A DNA stretch of 64,000 bases from Deinococcus cellulosilyticus NBRC 106333 = KACC 11606 (GTDB lineage: Bacteria > Deinococcota > Deinococci > Deinococcales > Deinococcaceae), in assembly GCF_007990775.1 (NCBI RefSeq), contig NZ_BJXB01000003.1, positions 255,692 to 319,691 on the forward strand. Direction: 5' to 3'. The translations under genes and the position numbers were made by a program. Of the stretch, positions 32,061-41,468 are shown one piece after another. The notes below the pieces were generated by a model, which was not told where the DNA came from, searched no databases, and worked only from the letters and a program-made list of their open reading frames with translations. Every line of letters starts with the position of its first letter. Within the stretch, counting starts at the first letter, position 1.

Positions 32061-32525
32061 ATGCAAGAAAATAACAAGCTCGACACAGTAGACCTTAAAA
32101 TCTTACAGGCTCTCACTGAGAATGCTCGCATGACCTTCACTGACCTGTCCAAACGCATCGGCCTGTCTTTGCCTGCCACCATCGAACGCGTGCGCAGGCT
32201 GGAAGACTCCGGTTGCATTGAGGGATACTCGGTCAAGATCAACCCCAAATTTCTTGGCCTCAACCTGCAGGCCCTGATCCGCTTCCGCTCCAACAACGAA
32301 CGCTGGCAGAAAGTCACCGAGATCCTCAAAGACTACCCTGAAGTGATGGAATGCATGGTGGTCACAGGATCGGACAGTCACATGATCAAGGTGGCGGTTT
32401 CCAGTGCAGAACACCTCGAGAAACTGCTCTCTGCCCTCAGCATGTACGGCATGGTCAACACCAGCATGATCCTGTCCACCCCCATTGAGCGCCCTGTGCT
32501 GGCCGTTGCGCCAAAAAGAGCCTGA
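32061..32525 (+). CDS. Lrp/AsnC-family transcriptional regulator
   Basis: 154 residues. N-terminal helix-turn-helix: DLKILQALTENARMTFTDLS, KRIGLSLPATIERVRRLEDS, then GYSVKINPKFLGL; the C-terminal RAM ligand-binding domain includes PEVMECMVVTGSDSHMIKVA. Amino-acid-responsive octameric regulators of this type bind several sites. AAGGAG lies 7 bases before the ATG. Divergent from the DCC gene; the promoter region has an inverted repeat, suggesting autoregulation. Confidence 0.92.
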   Translation: MQENNKLDTVDLKILQALTENARMTFTDLSKRIGLSLPATIERVRRLEDSGCIEGYSVKINPKFLGLNLQALIRFRSNNERWQKVTEILKDYPEVMECMVVTGSDSHMIKVAVSSAEHLEKLLSALSMYGMVNTSMILSTPIERPVLAVAPKRA

Positions 32526-32533
32526 GTTCAATG

Positions 32534-33160
32534 TCAGTGGTGGGCCAGATCCAGGTCTTTCTTCAGGCCCGGAATCTGGCCTTTGAAGTCCTGTCTTCCC
32601 ATTTTGACCAGCAGTTCCACCAGTTTCTCATCGGTTCCGGTGGCTCCAGCAATCATCTCCAGGTAGTTTTTCAGGTAGCTCTCTGAAATCAGGGCACTGA
32701 AAGTCTGACCAAAACGGATCATCGCTCCCTGCAATTCATACACCCTCTCGGGCGGCAAAGAAGCCCTGGCTTTCTCCATCACCTTCTCGGAGACAAATCC
32801 CCAGGCGCTGATCATCATCGGGTTGTTCACCCCCCGCACCACATGGACCAGACCCACAAAGGTCATCCAGTCCCAGAAGTGGTCATCAAACGGGCCGTAA
32901 CACACCCGCTGCCACCATTGTTTCAGGGTGATTTCCCGCTGTGGACGCTCATCTTCCGTGAAAATCTGCCGGGTCTGGTGGTGCTGGTACAGCATGTCAT
33001 AAAAGCCCGTCACCAGCTGATCTGCCAGACTGAGGAACAGCATGCGGTACTGCTGCATGGTCCGGGCATCCTGCTCTGTAAAACGGGTTTCGGGGGGCAT
33101 CTGCTCCAGAATGGACTCTCTCAGGTTTTTCAGTTCTTCGCCAGTGGTCATGATCGACAT
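32534..33160 (-). CDS. Protoglobin-family haem protein
   Basis: 208 residues matching the single-domain protoglobin fold: FTEQDARTMQQYRMLFLSLA, WWQRVCYGPFDDHFWDWMTF and VGLVHVVRGVNNPMMISAWG, in which the His is the expected proximal haem ligand. It probably binds O2, NO or CO; there is no output domain, so it is a carrier or scavenger rather than a fused sensor. Start at 33160 has GAGG upstream at a spacing of about 9; the longer ORF upstream is not supported. Confidence 0.8.
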   Translation of the reverse strand: MSIMTTGEELKNLRESILEQMPPETRFTEQDARTMQQYRMLFLSLADQLVTGFYDMLYQHHQTRQIFTEDERPQREITLKQWWQRVCYGPFDDHFWDWMTFVGLVHVVRGVNNPMMISAWGFVSEKVMEKARASLPPERVYELQGAMIRFGQTFSALISESYLKNYLEMIAGATGTDEKLVELLVKMGRQDFKGQIPGLKKDLDLAHH

Positions 33161-33289
33161 GTCATCGCCTCGCAAGAACATGCTAGAAAAAGGCACAAAA
33201 TGGGGGCACCTGCAAATGTCCTGAATTGTCAGGAAAATGTTCAGAAGAGGTGTTACTGATTCAGTGATTGGTGCTCTGGCAAACAACCA

Positions 33290-33318
33290 AAAAAACACCC
33301 CGAGAAGCCTCGGGGTGC
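33290..33318 (-). terminator. Rho-independent terminator of rplM-rpsI
   Basis: On the minus strand: stem CACCCCGAG / CTCGGGGTG, 4-base loop, then a run of T. Confidence 0.88.
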
Positions 33319-33335
33319 TGGGTAAGCGGAATCGA

Positions 33336-33721
<386 letters not shown>

Positions 33722-33722
<1 letters not shown>

Positions 33723-34150
33723 TATTTGATCTCCAGTTGTTCAGGTTGCTGGGCAGCATGGGGGTGCTCAGCTCCAGCGTAGACTTTCAGACGGGTGTGG
33801 ATGCGGCGGCCAAGTCGGCCTTTGGGCAGCATGCCGAACACAGCGTGCTCAATCACGCGCTCGGGGTGCTTGTTGAGCGCCACGCGAGCGGTTTCCGTCT
33901 TCAGACCACCCTGGTAACCGGTGTAACGGGTGTAGACTTTCTTGTCCAGCTTGCCGCCGGTCAGGTTCACTTTGCCAGCGTTGATCACAACAACAAAGTC
34001 ACCGCACAGCTCGTTGGGGGTGAAAGTGGGCTTATGCTTACCACGCAGGATGCTGGCCACTTTGGTGGCAAGACGGCCGAGGGTTTGACCTTCAGCGTCG
34101 ATCAGGATCCATTTTGCATCATGGTTTTCAGGCACGTAGGTTTTGAACAT
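33722..34150 (-). CDS. rplM: Ribosomal protein L13
   Basis: 142 residues, an early 50S assembly protein. Family landmarks: WILIDAEGQTLGRLATKVAS, GKHKPTFTPNELCGDFVVVI, KVYTRYTGYQGGLKTETARV and VFGMLPKGRLGRRI. First gene of the rplM-rpsI operon, with a GGAG-like site 7 bases before the ATG and a structured leader of about 115 bases. Confidence 0.98.
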
Positions 34151-34298
34151 CGCTCAACTCCAAAAAAGGGGTTTAGCGTTTTGGCTCTTGACGTCTCAGC
34201 CTCGGGGAAAGCTCAGTCATTCGCCCCGGTGCCATACTCCGGGAGTTTTGATGCTACCACACACAAAACACTAGCGAGAAGTGTACCATACCCCGCGC
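34151..34298 (-). promoter_or_regulatory. rplM-rpsI promoter and long leader
   Basis: On the minus strand a -10 TACACT near 34280 with a weak TTGATT 18 bases upstream gives a leader of about 115 bases. The leader contains a hairpin candidate with CCCGGAGT...CCGGGG arms. Ribosomal operons often carry such leaders for autogenous control; this one matches no known class I can recall. Confidence 0.35.
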
Positions 34299-34349
34299 TT
34301 TCCAATCAAGGTCAGGTCGGCTGGCGGTGCGTGTGTTCAGCAGAGGCTG

Positions 34350-35081
34350 TCATCTGCGTAAAGGGGTTCTCTGCAGCAGGAAAAGCAGTTGCACAAGGCC
34401 CTGAACCAGATGGTACCTGGCGTTCTGAACACGTTTTCTGGGTTTTGGGGGGTCCTGGGCTTTCAGGTCAGAGGGCTGCAGCAGATCCAGATGGGTCTCT
34501 CCCGTCTGCAGCATCTTGATCGCGTGTGGCACCATCAGACGGTGTCCCTCATCGAGTTCTGGGAGCCCATCCAGGGGCCAGAATTTTGCATCCAGGGTTT
34601 CCAGGGTGGTTTGCAGCTCACCGCCCTGGAGTTCCAGCAAGGTGACCATCTGGTAGAAGTGCATCAGGCTGCGGCCCCTCCACACTTTTGCATCAAAAAC
34701 CCCCAGCAGGCGCACTGGAGTGGCCCTCAGACCGGTTTCCTCAAAAAGCTCCCTCACCGCCGCCTCGGAAACGGACTCGCCCACATCAATGGTCCCTCCA
34801 GGCAAGGCCCACAGTCCTGTATCTTTGCGGCGAATCAGCAGCAGTTTGCCATCCTGGATCACCACCGCATCAGCACCCATCAGCGGACAGATGTGGGTGG
34901 CTTGCTGGAGGTAAGCCTTGACCAGTTCGGGCTTTGGGGCAGGAATTTCGAGCTGTGCCACTTCGGCACTGAGTTCCATCAGTTTCAGATAACGGTGCTG
35001 GTCATAAACATTTCCAGAATAAAGGAGCCCGGCGTGGGCCATGCTGCGCAATTCATCGGCAATCAGGGCAGGATTTCGCAT
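34350..35081 (-). CDS. Nudix hydrolase with N-terminal Nudix_N-like domain
   Basis: 243 residues. Residues 1-60 are helical and resemble the N-terminal domain of ADP-ribose/NADH-type Nudix enzymes of Deinococcus. The Nudix box GGTIDVGESVSEAAVRELFE-ETG (near residue 95) is complete and should bind Mg2+. After about residue 195 there is an extra basic tail (KPRKRVQNARYHLV). It hydrolyses a nucleoside diphosphate linked to some group; substrate unknown. The -10 box TAAACT ends 6 bases before the ATG. Confidence 0.9.
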   Translation of the reverse strand: MRNPALIADELRSMAHAGLLYSGNVYDQHRYLKLMELSAEVAQLEIPAPKPELVKAYLQQATHICPLMGADAVVIQDGKLLLIRRKDTGLWALPGGTIDVGESVSEAAVRELFEETGLRATPVRLLGVFDAKVWRGRSLMHFYQMVTLLELQGGELQTTLETLDAKFWPLDGLPELDEGHRLMVPHAIKMLQTGETHLDLLQPSDLKAQDPPKPRKRVQNARYHLVQGLVQLLFLLQRTPLRR

Positions 35082-35455
35082 GGATCAAGTTTAGGGCAAC
35101 AGATTGAGAAAGGTTTGAATTGCCTTACAGCCAAACCCTCGGGTTAACGTCTTCATGTCAAACCAGTTTGGTTTTGCTGCTCCTGCAGGTGGTGTTTGTG
35201 CTGCGCTGGCCTGAGGGAACTTTTTAAGGGGGTGCTGCATCTAACACCATACTGGAAGCCTGGAGGCTTCAAGGTTTCTGAATGGGGACAGGGCAGGGAG
35301 CATTATCCCGGCCAACTTGTGCTAAAACTCTTGTGGCCCTGGTTCATTGCCCAGCAAATCTTAAGGTGAGCACCGTAGCATGCAACACAGAAGCCCCCGG
35401 ATTCACAGGTGTCTTTCTTGACAGTGATTGATGTGTTTCCCAGCAAGGATGGATT
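35082..35455. other. Non-coding region with hairpins upstream of an acyltransferase gene
   Basis: 374 bases without a credible gene. Two inverted repeats are visible: AAACCA-GTT-TGGTTT (35160-35174) and GAAGCC-TGGA-GGCTTC (35255-35270). The stretch from 35280 to 35455 is rich in short complementary segments and could be a structured 5' leader; it fits no riboswitch class I know. Confidence 0.35.
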
Positions 35456-36526
35456 GTGACAGCCAAACCCACCCGCCCCAGACCCACGCGCATTCAGGCC
35501 ATTGACATCTTCAGAGGGCTCTCCATTCTTGAGGTGGTGAGTCACCATGTGCTGGGGTTCAGCATCCGGTATGCAGAGGTGGGATCGAACCTGCACGCCT
35601 TTCTGATCTTCATGAACCGTACCCTCCACTTTGCGGTGCCAGCCTTTTTGTTCATGACGGCAGTGGTGTTCACGCAGGCTGCGGTCCTCAAGCCTTTCAA
35701 TGTGAAGCGTTTTTACTGGGGTCGAATCAAGAAAAGCCTGATGCCTTACGTGATCTGGACGGTGCTTTATGGGGTGTACAAGATCTATGCTTTCGGAGGA
35801 GACCTGCTGGACTGGCAGAAATGGCTGTTCTGGTTGCAGTACGGCAAGGGATATTACCACCTGTACTTCCTGCTGATTGCCCTCCAGTTTTATGCTCTTT
35901 TTCCACTGTTTGTGCCCCTGTGGAAACGCAAAGAACGGCACTTCTGGCGGGTGGTGATCATCAGCTTTGTCCTGCAGATCGCCATCTACCTCATCAACAA
36001 GGAAACAGACATCGTTCACTTCCGTTACCCGGCAACGATGGTGTGGTGGTACATTCCTGCCCTGGCCCTCGGGATGTATTTTGGCAGCCGCTACCGGGAG
36101 TTTGAGTGGGCATGGCGCAATTATCGACTGTACATCTTCATCGGGGCGGCAGCAGGATACGCTTTCTACTTGCCCCTGGCCTTCAATGCCATGATCGGTC
36201 TGCAGGTCAACAACTACCAGTACAACATCGCCCACTGGATTTTCACCACCAGTTTCGCCCTGATGCTTTTTGGGCTGGCCCACAGCTTTGCCAGAGCTCC
36301 AGAATGGTTCAAAGGACCACTTGCTTTCCTCGGCAAGCACAGCCTGCAGATTTACCTGATTCACCCTGTTCTGCTGGATGGTTTCAAGAAACTGGGCTAT
36401 CCAGATTCCACCATTCTTTTTGTCCTGACTTTTGTGGCTTACATCGTTCTGGCTCTGCTGATTCCGCTTGGCCTTGCTTATGGCATCCGCAACACCAGAC
36501 TCTCTGTGTGGCTCTTTGGGCGCTGA
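35456..36526 (+). CDS. Acyltransferase 3 family membrane protein (OafA/YrhL-like)
   Basis: 356 residues, about ten membrane segments. QAIDIFRGLSILEVVSHHVL near the N-terminus carries the conserved R and H of the AT3 family, and FLGKHSLQIYLIHPVLLDGF marks the last conserved helix. These enzymes acylate sugars of the cell surface. The GTG start is chosen for AAGGA at a spacing of about 7. The upstream 374-base region is non-coding. Confidence 0.85.
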   Translation: MTAKPTRPRPTRIQAIDIFRGLSILEVVSHHVLGFSIRYAEVGSNLHAFLIFMNRTLHFAVPAFLFMTAVVFTQAAVLKPFNVKRFYWGRIKKSLMPYVIWTVLYGVYKIYAFGGDLLDWQKWLFWLQYGKGYYHLYFLLIALQFYALFPLFVPLWKRKERHFWRVVIISFVLQIAIYLINKETDIVHFRYPATMVWWYIPALALGMYFGSRYREFEWAWRNYRLYIFIGAAAGYAFYLPLAFNAMIGLQVNNYQYNIAHWIFTTSFALMLFGLAHSFARAPEWFKGPLAFLGKHSLQIYLIHPVLLDGFKKLGYPDSTILFVLTFVAYIVLALLIPLGLAYGIRNTRLSVWLFGR

Positions 36527-36579
36527 AGGGGTCTCAGAGATGGCTTTTGCTGGAACTTTGCACCTCCAGCAGTTTTTGT

Positions 36580-36614
36580 TGCTGATGGCTGAGCGCTGAT
36601 GGCTGACCGCTCTC
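36580..36614 (+). repeat. Heptad-repeat array, GCTGANN type (single arm)
   Basis: Heptads GCTGATG, GCTGAGC, GCTGATG, GCTGACC in tandem between the acyltransferase stop and the PlsY-like fusion gene. TTTTTGTTGCTGATGGCTGA matches the right arm of the 4410 element. No facing left arm was found, so this is a half copy. Confidence 0.55.
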
Positions 36615-36673
36615 CATCGTGAGATGGGCAGGGTTTGTCCAGGGCATTCGTGCTACATTTGAGTCTGGTATTT

Positions 36674-38353
36674 ATGATCATCACCGCCATTGTTGTTGCA
36701 GCCCTCAGCTATCTGATTGGCAGTCTGCCCTTCGGGTACTGGCTGATCAAAAGAACCGGCCACCATCCCAGAGAAGTGTCTGCCCACAACCTGGGGATCG
36801 AGAACGTCATGCACCTGCTGGGTCCCGGTCCGGCCCTGGTCAGTGCCATGGCTGACATCCTCAAGGCTTTTGTGGCCATTGCTCTGGCGATTCCAACAGG
36901 TCAGACCGAAATTGCCCTGCTGGCAGGCATTGCAGCTTACTTTGGTCACCTCTTTCCCCCCAGAAAGTTCTTTCCCGACCTGCCCCCCAGAGGGCGCGGA
37001 AATCTTGTTCTGCTGGGTGTTCTGGCAGGATGGAGTGCTTCACACGCCCTGCCTGAAGTCCTGATCTACCTGACCATTGCGGTGTTTGCTGGCCTCCTTG
37101 CCTACACCCGTTTTGTGGTTGTGGCCACCCTGTCCTCCCTCGCTTTCCTCACGCTGACCGTGACGGTGTTCACCTCCATTGAAGGGGAATACAAATTCCT
37201 GCTCTTTGTGATGCTGGGCGTGGCCATCTGGCGTCTCAAAGAGCAACTTGGTCGCATCATGGACCACACAGAGCCCCGTCTGGGAGACCGCATTCCCATG
37301 CGCGGCAAGAACCCCAACGAGCGTGTGGCAGCCTTCATGATCCATGCCCTCACCCCGGACGACATGTTCCAGACCGAGCGCATCAAGTGGCTGAAACCCT
37401 GGGTGGACCGGGGCATCATCCCCCTGAAATGGGTGATCTGGGCCGCAGAGCAGCTCCGTCCCGTCAAGGTGGATGAGTTGCGCGGCATCAAGACCTCTGA
37501 GGGGATCGATGTGCGCATGTACCTGATCACCTGCCCGGTGCTGCCCGAGTTCTTTCGGGACAAACCCGAACTGGCCGTTCAAAGGGCCATTCAGGGCGCA
37601 CGCCTCTCCCACGAGATGGGTGCCAGTGTGATGGGTCTGGGTGCATTCTGGAGCACGGTGGGCAACAAGGGCCAGGAAGTTCAGGAGGCCGTTCCCCAGA
37701 TTCATGTGACCAACGGTGGAGCCTATACTGCTGGGACCGTGAAAAACGCCATTCCTGGCATCCTCAGACACTTCGAGGAGCAGGGGCGCAACCTCAAAGA
37801 AGCGACTGCAGGAGTGGTCGGGGCAAACGGTGTGGTGGCGTTCGGCATTGCCCGCACCATCAGCCCTCAGGTGGGTAAAGTGATCCTGCTGGGTCGGGAC
37901 CAGGAGCGCCTGGAGCGCAGCATGAAGACACTGGCCAAGGCCAACCCCTCCACGGAATTTATTGCAACCACCGATTACGCTTCCCTGAAAGAATGCGACA
38001 TCATCTTCACAGCCACCAGTGATCCCGACCCGGTGATTTTTCCCGAGCACGTCAAGGAGAACACCTGGATCTTCGATGAGGGCCGCCCTGCCGACGTGGA
38101 TGAAAGCGTCAAGCAGGTTCCCGGAGTTCGTGTGATTCCTGGTGGAGTGGTGGTCCCTCCAGGCAGCATGACCGGAAACGTCAACCTGCACTTCGGGCGG
38201 GGGGCCGTTCCTGCTTGCCTTGCAGAAACCCTGATCATTGCCGCCACCGAATCTTATGACCGCAAGAGCCTCGGACAGCAGACCCTCAGCGAAAACATCA
38301 ATTTCTTTGTGCAGGAAGCCGAACGTCTGGGCTTTTTGACCGTCGAAGAATAA
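36674..38353 (+). CDS. Fusion: PlsY-like acyltransferase domain + acyl-ACP-reductase-like domain
   Basis: 559 residues. Residues 1-200 are a PlsY-like membrane domain: LIGSLPFGYWLIKRTG, HNLGIENVMHLLGPGPAL and FGHLFPPRKFFPDLPPRGRGN align with the three PlsY motifs but with altered residues (for example RGRGN for GGKG). Residues 250-559 resemble cyanobacterial long-chain acyl-ACP reductase: MGASVMGLGAFWSTVGNKG, a Rossmann motif VGANGVVAFGIA (about 381) and PACLAETLI, where Cys515 aligns with the acyl-thioester Cys of that enzyme. Acyl-ACP or acyl-phosphate chemistry at the membrane is the inference. A -10-like TACATT lies 15 bases before the ATG. Confidence 0.75.
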   Translation: MIITAIVVAALSYLIGSLPFGYWLIKRTGHHPREVSAHNLGIENVMHLLGPGPALVSAMADILKAFVAIALAIPTGQTEIALLAGIAAYFGHLFPPRKFFPDLPPRGRGNLVLLGVLAGWSASHALPEVLIYLTIAVFAGLLAYTRFVVVATLSSLAFLTLTVTVFTSIEGEYKFLLFVMLGVAIWRLKEQLGRIMDHTEPRLGDRIPMRGKNPNERVAAFMIHALTPDDMFQTERIKWLKPWVDRGIIPLKWVIWAAEQLRPVKVDELRGIKTSEGIDVRMYLITCPVLPEFFRDKPELAVQRAIQGARLSHEMGASVMGLGAFWSTVGNKGQEVQEAVPQIHVTNGGAYTAGTVKNAIPGILRHFEEQGRNLKEATAGVVGANGVVAFGIARTISPQVGKVILLGRDQERLERSMKTLAKANPSTEFIATTDYASLKECDIIFTATSDPDPVIFPEHVKENTWIFDEGRPADVDESVKQVPGVRVIPGGVVVPPGSMTGNVNLHFGRGAVPACLAETLIIAATESYDRKSLGQQTLSENINFFVQEAERLGFLTVEE

Positions 38354-38379
38354 GACCTTCATCGTTCAGGTCTCAATCA

Positions 38380-38401
38380 CGCCCCAATCAGGGGCGTTTT
38401 T
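38380..38401 (+). terminator. Rho-independent terminator
   Basis: Stem CGCCCC / GGGGCG, loop AATCA, then TTTTT. A TATAAT promoter box (38403-38408) for the next gene follows immediately. Confidence 0.85.
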
Positions 38402-38402
38402 C

Positions 38403-38408
38403 TATAAT
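38403..38408 (+). promoter_or_regulatory. -10 box of the Sel1-caspase gene
   Basis: TATAAT directly after the upstream terminator; the leader to the ATG at 38536 would be about 120 bases. The -35 match is weak. Confidence 0.45.
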
Positions 38409-38535
38409 GGGTGTACAGTGTGTGATATCCCCCAGAAACTGTCCTCCAGAACAGCCTTTGCCCTTCCTGCCTTTCCGCTGGTCCTCTGCACCGGACAGCT
38501 TTCCAGACCTGCCCCCACACCAAGGAGTGCGCCTC

Positions 38536-41400
38536 ATGCGTAAATTGTTGTTGAGCATCACCCTGAGCCTTGCCGGATGGGCGTTCGCTGGCACCCAGCA
38601 GTGCGACGATGCCTTTGCAAAACCCGACTATGTGACTGCCTACAAGGAGTGCCTGCCGCTGGCCCGCCAGGGAGATGGCATTGCCCAGGCCATCATCGGG
38701 TACCTCTATGATTTTGGTCAGGGAGGGGTGCCACAGGATTACACCCAGGCGGCCACCTGGTACCAGCTTGCAGTCCAGCAGAATGTGCCTCTCGCCCTCA
38801 ACAACATGGGAGAACTGTACCAGTACGGACTTGGTGTGGCCCAGAGCGACCAGAAGGCCTTTGAGCTGTATCTGAAATCCAGTGCCCAGGGGAACCGCAA
38901 AGGGCAGTATCTTGCAGGTTATTTTTATGAGCAGGGGCGAGCCACCCCCCAGAATTACACCAGGGCCCTGGAACTGTACCGCAAGTCTGCAGACCAGGGG
39001 TACGCCCAGGCCCAGAACGCCATGGGATACATGTATGAATTCGGGTATGGGGTCAAGTCCGATTACACCCAGGCCCTTTCCTGGTACCGCAAGGCGGCAG
39101 ATCAGGAATACGAGGTGGGGCAGTACAACGTCGGTTATGTGTACCGCTACCTGATGGACCCCCCGAACGATCAGGAAGCCTTCAAATGGTTCCAGAAATC
39201 TGCCCTGCTGGGACATGCCGACGCCCAGAATGAACTGGCCTACATGTACCAGTACGGTTACGGCACCAGACAGGATTTTCAGCAGGCCATTCGCTGGTAT
39301 GGGCTGGCCATTGAGCAGGAAAACAGTGCGGCTTACAACAACCTGGGGATCATGTACCGTGACGGTCAGGGTGTGAAGCAGGATTACCAGGAAGCCATGC
39401 GACTGTTCCAGAAATCTGCAGACCTGAACAGCAGTTATGGGGCCTACAATCTTGCTTATCTGTACTACAACGGTCTCGGAGTGAAACAGGATTACCAGAA
39501 GGCCCTGCAGTTCTTCACCCAGTCGGCAAACCGCAATTATGCAGACGCACAGAACTATCTGGGCATCATGTACCAGTACGGTTACGGCGTGAAGCAGGAC
39601 CCCCAGCAGGCCCTCAACTGGTACCAGAAAGCGGCAGAACAGAACAACAAATATGCCCTTTACAATCTGGCCTACATGTACAGTGCCGGTCTCGGGACCC
39701 GTCAGGACCAGAGCAAGGCAGCGCAGCTTTACGAAAGGGCATCTGCTGCAGGCTACCCTGATGCAGATGCAGAACTTGGCTACCTGTACCTGAACGGCCA
39801 GGGTGTCACCAAGGATGAGAAAAAGGCAGCACAACTCTTCCAGAAAGCTGCAGACGCCGGGGTGGTCATTGGACAGAACAACCTCGGGTACATGTACGAA
39901 CTGGGCCTTGGCGGACTGCCCCGGGATTATGCAAAGGCGGTGTTCTGGTACCAGAAGGCCGCAGACCAGAATTACACCCTGGGCCTCTCCAACCTCGGCC
40001 TGATGTACGAGAACGGGTCTGGGGTTCCTGAAGACCCCAAAAAAGCTTTCGAGCTGTACATGAAGGCCGCTCAGCAGGATGACTCCTGGGCACAAAACCG
40101 TGTGGGCATCATGTACTACAAAGGGAAAGGGGTCGCCAAGGACGCCAAAAAAGCAGAGGAGTGGCTGCGCAAAGCCATTGCGCAGGGCAACACCGACGCC
40201 CAGAGCACCCTGGACCTGCTGCTCGGTGATCTGAATGCTCCAACGCCCAGCAACACCAACACAAACAACACCAGCAACTCAACCACCACGGTGACGACCA
40301 ACACGCCGGTCAACACCAACCAGATCAAGATTGACATCCTGGACCCCAAACCGGGTGCAACCGTCTCCGAGAACTGGATCTTCCTGAAGGTGCGCACCAG
40401 CAAACCCATGGGCAACATGCAGTTCAGGATTCTGGTGAACGGCAAGGAAATCGGCACGGCCTCAAGGGCCATTGGGATTGCAGCCTCCAGTGAGTACGAA
40501 CTGCCCATCCCGGTGGACACCACCTCCAGCAACCTGAACATCGAGGTCTCTGCATATGACGGTCAGACCCTGATGGGCCAGAGCAAACTTTCTTTGACCA
40601 ACAGCAAGGGCAACAAGAACCAGTTCACCCCTCAGGGGAACCTCTACATCCTGGCGGTGGGCATCGACGAGTACAAGTACGTTTCCAAAGACCGTTTCCT
40701 CAAATACTCGGTGAAGGATGCCACCGACATTGTTGCTGAAATGAAAAAGCAGCAGGGCATTGTGTACAACAACGTTTACGATTTCTCGCTGCACAACAAC
40801 CAGGCCACCTGGGAAAACATTCAGGCCGCCATGATCCGGGTGCAGAAACTGGCCAAACCCGAAGACACCGTGATTGCCTTCTTCTCCGGGCACGGCGAGC
40901 AGATGGATGGGCGTTACTACGTGATCACTTATGACACCGATCCCCAGTACCTGCGCCGCACAGGCCTGATGCAAGACGAACTGACCGAGTTCTATGCCGG
41001 GCTGCAGTCCAACACCATCGTGATTCTGGACACCTGCCGTGCCGGAGGCATCAACGGTGTGCGAGCCATCTCCAATCCCAAGGTGGACGGCCTGGTGCGT
41101 GCTCTGGAAACCACCAGCAATGCTGTGCCCACCCCACCCAACGTCAAGAAAGTGATTTTTGCAGCCACCGGAGGCGAATCCTACGCCTACGAAGATCCCG
41201 CGTGGGGCAATGGGGCCTTCACCAAAGCCTTCCTGGAAGCCCTGAGGGGTGAGAAGAGCGTGCAGAACAATGCAGGTCTCATCAGCATCCTGAGGCTGGG
41301 CGCTTACCTGGGAGACCGGGTACAGGAACTCACCGGAGGCAAACAGGTGCCCAACATCCAGCTCAGCAGCAGCGACTGGGTGATTGCCAACCCGCAGTAA
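38536..41400 (+). CDS. Secreted Sel1-repeat protein with C-terminal caspase-like domain
   Basis: 954 residues with signal peptide MRKLLLSITLSLAGWAFAGT. Residues 20-565 are about 15 Sel1-type 36-residue repeats with the consensus Y-Y..G.GV..D...A..WY.KAA.Q....A...LG. A Thr/Asn-rich linker (residues 570-598) and an Ig-like segment follow. Residues 690-954 are a caspase-like (peptidase C14) domain with His786 in FFSGHGEQMDG and Cys834 in VILDTCRAGG, both catalytic residues intact. The ATG has AAGGAG at a spacing of 8. A periplasmic or surface protease whose repeats bind a partner is the inference; the substrate is unknown. Confidence 0.88.
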   Translation: MRKLLLSITLSLAGWAFAGTQQCDDAFAKPDYVTAYKECLPLARQGDGIAQAIIGYLYDFGQGGVPQDYTQAATWYQLAVQQNVPLALNNMGELYQYGLGVAQSDQKAFELYLKSSAQGNRKGQYLAGYFYEQGRATPQNYTRALELYRKSADQGYAQAQNAMGYMYEFGYGVKSDYTQALSWYRKAADQEYEVGQYNVGYVYRYLMDPPNDQEAFKWFQKSALLGHADAQNELAYMYQYGYGTRQDFQQAIRWYGLAIEQENSAAYNNLGIMYRDGQGVKQDYQEAMRLFQKSADLNSSYGAYNLAYLYYNGLGVKQDYQKALQFFTQSANRNYADAQNYLGIMYQYGYGVKQDPQQALNWYQKAAEQNNKYALYNLAYMYSAGLGTRQDQSKAAQLYERASAAGYPDADAELGYLYLNGQGVTKDEKKAAQLFQKAADAGVVIGQNNLGYMYELGLGGLPRDYAKAVFWYQKAADQNYTLGLSNLGLMYENGSGVPEDPKKAFELYMKAAQQDDSWAQNRVGIMYYKGKGVAKDAKKAEEWLRKAIAQGNTDAQSTLDLLLGDLNAPTPSNTNTNNTSNSTTTVTTNTPVNTNQIKIDILDPKPGATVSENWIFLKVRTSKPMGNMQFRILVNGKEIGTASRAIGIAASSEYELPIPVDTTSSNLNIEVSAYDGQTLMGQSKLSLTNSKGNKNQFTPQGNLYILAVGIDEYKYVSKDRFLKYSVKDATDIVAEMKKQQGIVYNNVYDFSLHNNQATWENIQAAMIRVQKLAKPEDTVIAFFSGHGEQMDGRYYVITYDTDPQYLRRTGLMQDELTEFYAGLQSNTIVILDTCRAGGINGVRAISNPKVDGLVRALETTSNAVPTPPNVKKVIFAATGGESYAYEDPAWGNGAFTKAFLEALRGEKSVQNNAGLISILRLGAYLGDRVQELTGGKQVPNIQLSSSDWVIANPQ

Positions 41401-41429
41401 GAACACATTCGGCAAATGCAGAACAACAA

Positions 41430-41461
41430 AAACTCCCGGTCAATTGCCGGGAGTTTCTTTT
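41430..41461. terminator. Bidirectional terminator
   Basis: Stem AAACTCCCGG / CCGGGAGTTT with CTTTT on the plus side and TTTGTTG on the minus side; serves the Sel1-caspase gene and the convergent ABC transporter operon. Confidence 0.85.
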
Positions 41462-41468
41462 GGTGACT

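Noticed and set aside
35303..36364. Minus-strand ORF of 353 codons overlapping the acyltransferase
   Set aside because: The plus-strand frame encodes a clear membrane acyltransferase; the minus frame is hydrophilic shadow sequence.
38640..40200. Tandem DNA repeat or CRISPR-like array
   Set aside because: The periodicity is at the protein level (36-residue Sel1 repeats, 108 bases) with diverged DNA; no spacers or identical repeats.
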